A DNA stretch of 64,000 bases from an uncultured Bacteroides sp. (GTDB lineage Bacteria > Bacteroidota > Bacteroidia > Bacteroidales > Bacteroidaceae), in the NCBI GenBank assembly GCA_902388495.1, contig CABMPP010000006.1:62001-126000 (forward strand), written 5' to 3'. The position numbers were made by a program, and so were the translations under genes. The notes beneath the pieces were generated by a model. The model had not been told where the DNA came from. It was given only the letters and a program-made list of their open reading frames with translations, and ran no database searches. The stretch's first letter is position 1. Each line of letters starts with the position of its first letter. Positions 61,778-64,000 of the stretch are shown one piece after another.

Positions 61778-62908
61778 TTATTTCTCTCCTTTTGCGCCTT
61801 CTTCTTGATTATCAGTAGCTTCTAATTTGTGGATATTTTCTCGATTGATTATAAAACGTTGATAGTAGGAGAGCATAAGGGTGGTAAGCGGGAGTGCAAT
61901 GATCATACCCAACATGCCCATTAACGATCCCCAGATTGATAGAGATAATAGGATAATAGCAGGATTCAGCCCGGTAATCTTTCCCATGACGCGAGGTACG
62001 ATGAGGCCATCTTGAATGGCTTGCACTATCGCAAATACGGCAGTAGCTGAAGCGATGATAATCCAAAAATTCTGTCCGGTATCTGCAGCTTTCAGAATTG
62101 CAAGTATAATGGTAGGGATGAAACCGATAATCTGAAGATAGGGTACTAAGTTCAGAGCACCAATGAACAGCCCCAAGCCGATGGCAAGAGGGAAATCTAT
62201 AATCAGAAAGCCGATGCTGAACAGAATGCCTACACATAAGGCTACAAATGCTTGTCCGCGGAAATATCTGTTCATGCCATCTTTCACGTCATTCATCACA
62301 CCAACGACAAGAGGGCGATATTTCTGTGGGACAAGATGAGTCCATCCCTCGGAAATACTTTCATAATCCAACAATATAAAGACGATATATAGAAGGATAA
62401 TGAAGAATGCGAAGAAACTGAATAAGAAATTGACAGATTCCGATAGTATCGACCAAAGCCGTGGAACAGTATCTTTGATTGCATCCAGCAGATTCTTCTC
62501 GCTGAACAGCTGGGTGATGAACTGCATATCTATATTCTCACGTAGGAATTCTGATAGCGTCTTGGGGACATTACTGTCACTGGCTCCATTAGAGAAGTAT
62601 TCTATCAGTAAGTCCTTTACCCGGGCAAACTCCTGAATCATAGGAGGCACAAGCAAATAAAATGCAACTGCACCGACTAATACAAGTGTAAGCAATGCAC
62701 AGAATATGGAAATAATCCGGTTCCTGAACTTTAGCTTATATTGGAAAAAGGCGACCAGAGGATAAATTAAATAAGCGATGAGCCAAGCTATGAAAAACGG
62801 TAGCAGCACACTGCTCAAACGCTTGAGGAGCATCAGAATGCCGATGATGATAACGCCAAGTATGACGCCACGGATAAAACTGTCGAATGTGATTTTTTTA
62901 CGCTCCAT
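61778..62908 (-). CDS. AI-2E family transporter (PerM/YdgG-like)
   Basis: 376 aa from MERKKITFDSFIRGVILGVI. About eight transmembrane helices, with paired N-terminal helices (LLPFFIAWLIAYLIYPLVAF), a soluble segment with SDSNVPKTLSEFLREN, and the conserved C-terminal helices (IIDFPLAIGLGLFIGALNLV, then GLIVPRVMGKITGLNPAIIL). Substrates vary: autoinducer-2, sodium/proton and others. Downstream of tdk, 23 bp away, same strand. Confidence 0.88.
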   Translation of the reverse strand: MERKKITFDSFIRGVILGVIIIGILMLLKRLSSVLLPFFIAWLIAYLIYPLVAFFQYKLKFRNRIISIFCALLTLVLVGAVAFYLLVPPMIQEFARVKDLLIEYFSNGASDSNVPKTLSEFLRENIDMQFITQLFSEKNLLDAIKDTVPRLWSILSESVNFLFSFFAFFIILLYIVFILLDYESISEGWTHLVPQKYRPLVVGVMNDVKDGMNRYFRGQAFVALCVGILFSIGFLIIDFPLAIGLGLFIGALNLVPYLQIIGFIPTIILAILKAADTGQNFWIIIASATAVFAIVQAIQDGLIVPRVMGKITGLNPAIILLSLSIWGSLMGMLGMIIALPLTTLMLSYYQRFIINRENIHKLEATDNQEEGAKGEK

Positions 62909-62931
62909 AAGATTCTGTTTAGGGTGATTGC

Positions 62932-63537
62932 TTAATCGCTGCTGGTTTGCCTGTCTGCCTGGGTGGCCTGCAGGTAGCATTCCCTGCATAATGGTTCATA
63001 TTCTGCCGTTTCTCCTAGCAATACCTGCTTTTCGTTCTTGACAGTGCGGTGAGAGAAGGATGCCAATTGCCCGCATTTCACGCAAATGGCATGCACTTTG
63101 GATACTTCGTCGGCAATGGCGCATAATCCCGGCATGGGACCGAATGGAGTACCGCGAAAGTCCATATCCAGTCCGGCAACAATAACGCGTATCCCATTAT
63201 TGGCCAACTGGTTGCATACATCAATCAGACCGCCGTCAAAGAATTGGGCTTCGTCGATGCCTACTACATCTATTTCCGAAGTAAACAACAGGATACTTGC
63301 TGAAGAGTCTATCGGAGTCGATGCTATAGTATGGCTGTCATGCGACACTACATCTGCTTCTGAATAGCGGGTATCTATGGCAGGCTTGAAAATTTCTACA
63401 CGCTGTTTGGCAAATTTCGCACGTTTCAGCCGGCGTATCAATTCTTCCGTCTTGCCGGAGAACATTGAGCCGCAAATAACTTCAATTCTTCCTCTACGTT
63501 TGGTTTCTTGTATGTGATCTTCCGAGAATAATACCAT
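62932..63537 (-). CDS. tdk: Thymidine kinase
   Basis: 201 aa from [20 protein letters not shown]. Type II thymidine kinase: P-loop [12 protein letters not shown] (~25), [24 protein letters not shown], zinc-binding CVKCGQ and CRECYL pairs in the lasso domain. Salvages thymidine to dTMP. An in-frame Met nine codons upstream is less likely. Divergent from the next gene. Confidence 0.96.
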   Translation of the reverse strand: MVLFSEDHIQETKRRGRIEVICGSMFSGKTEELIRRLKRAKFAKQRVEIFKPAIDTRYSEADVVSHDSHTIASTPIDSSASILLFTSEIDVVGIDEAQFFDGGLIDVCNQLANNGIRVIVAGLDMDFRGTPFGPMPGLCAIADEVSKVHAICVKCGQLASFSHRTVKNEKQVLLGETAEYEPLCRECYLQATQADRQTSSD

Positions 63538-63647
63538 GTTTTTAAGTGTTATATTTAAGCGCAAAAGTAATACTTTTGTTTGCTTTCCGATATTTTTTCA
63601 TTATTTATTTCTACATTTGTGGCATTAATGCGGACTGTGTAAAGGAT

Positions 63648-64000
63648 ATGCAAACATTATTGAACGACATAGAACTGGACATTCAGGAATTGAAATGTTT
63701 AATGCAAGCTATCTCGAGTGATGCCAACCCGGCATTGCGGGTAGTGATAAAACGAAATATTCAGCAGATGAAGGCACGCCTCGATGCACTGCAAGCCTTG
63801 CTGGATGAGGCTCCTGCAGGGCAAGAGAATCCGGTAGAACCGGCTATAGATAAGAATGTGCCGGAGGAACCGACAGACAGTCCTGCCGAATCGGTTCAAC
63901 CTATTGTGACTCCGGTTTCTCCTATTTTAGCAGAACGTATCAAACCTGCTACCGATTTGCGCCATGCCATTAGTTTAAATGATTCATTCCGTTTTACCCG
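63648..64000 (+). CDS. Conserved Bacteroides protein, 3' part beyond the window
   Basis: 117 codons visible to the right edge. Starts MQTLLNDIELDIQELK; helical N-terminus, then a Pro/Glu-rich linker (NPVEPAIDKNVPEEPTDSPA) and a conserved-looking end (RIKPATDLRHAISLNDSFRF). It stands 110 bp from the tdk start, divergent. Family not recognised with certainty. Confidence 0.6.
   Translation, partial: MQTLLNDIELDIQELKCLMQAISSDANPALRVVIKRNIQQMKARLDALQALLDEAPAGQENPVEPAIDKNVPEEPTDSPAESVQPIVTPVSPILAERIKPATDLRHAISLNDSFRFT

Overview
The window looks like a chromosomal segment of a gut Bacteroides (sensu stricto). Supporting signs are the FimA/Mfa-type fimbrial lipoproteins, many Bacteroides-type -7 promoter boxes (TAnnTTTG), almost no strong Shine-Dalgarno sites, a complete menaquinone cluster, a TPP-riboswitch thiamine-import operon, an RteC-domain protein and TonB-dependent receptors. 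I do not assign a species. No CRISPR array, rRNA or complete prophage was seen.

Layout. 1-7 kb: a TonB-dependent receptor cut by the window edge, a LuxR-type regulator with a degenerate receiver, a FAD-dependent dehydrogenase, a cystatin-MVL lectin fusion and radA. 7-18.5 kb: a phase-variable-looking fimbrial locus. It consists of a tyrosine recombinase, a predicted 1.24-kb invertible segment carrying a whole AraC-type regulator, then DUF3575, a major fimbrillin, an Mfa2/FimB-like anchor, a giant multi-Ig tip adhesin, a clostripain-family (C11) protease, a 44-aa membrane peptide and an AraC-like sensor lacking its DNA-binding domain. 18.5-24.3 kb: menF-menD-menB-menC-menE. 24.9-32.5 kb: a tripartite HME-type RND metal efflux system with its own two-component system. 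32.5-39.2 kb: type I asparaginase, then the threonine operon with a Thr-rich leader peptide, thrA, an ApgM-type homoserine kinase candidate and thrC. 39.2-43.8 kb: accessory genes (a DUF3990/DUF3791 pair, an HU-like protein, a repeat lipoprotein with a 71-aa partner, and a ParE-type toxin-antitoxin pair). 43.9-49.4 kb: an EamA transporter, the thiamine operon (TPP riboswitch, TonB receptor, PnuC, thiamine pyrophosphokinase) and MscS. 49.4-56.2 kb: small housekeeping genes, a TetR circuit with three visible operators, a DUF234-type ATPase, a DUF1062 protein and an RteC-domain protein. 57-64 kb: a hybrid histidine kinase, a MATE exporter plus Vat-like acetyltransferase, tRNA-Lys, an AI-2E-family transporter, thymidine kinase and a partial unknown gene.

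The most interesting system is the fimbrial inverton. Perfect 25-bp inverted repeats at 8615-8639 and 9827-9851 flank the araC-type gene. Each repeat has the form of a recombinase site: 9-bp arms around an asymmetric 5-bp spacer. The right repeat ends 30 bp before the first fimbrial gene, so the operon promoter should lie inside the flipping segment. A good -7 box sits just inside the left repeat, pointing outward. Inversion would aim it at the fimbrial operon, and would also put a promoter-like box outside the left repeat in line with the regulator. The operon ends with a gene resembling the regulator's sensor half without its HTH.

A second recurring pattern is a set of intergenic arrays with unrelated sequences but the same 22-bp (or 11-bp) period, at 2822, 24568, 40943, 50901, 51063 and 61440.
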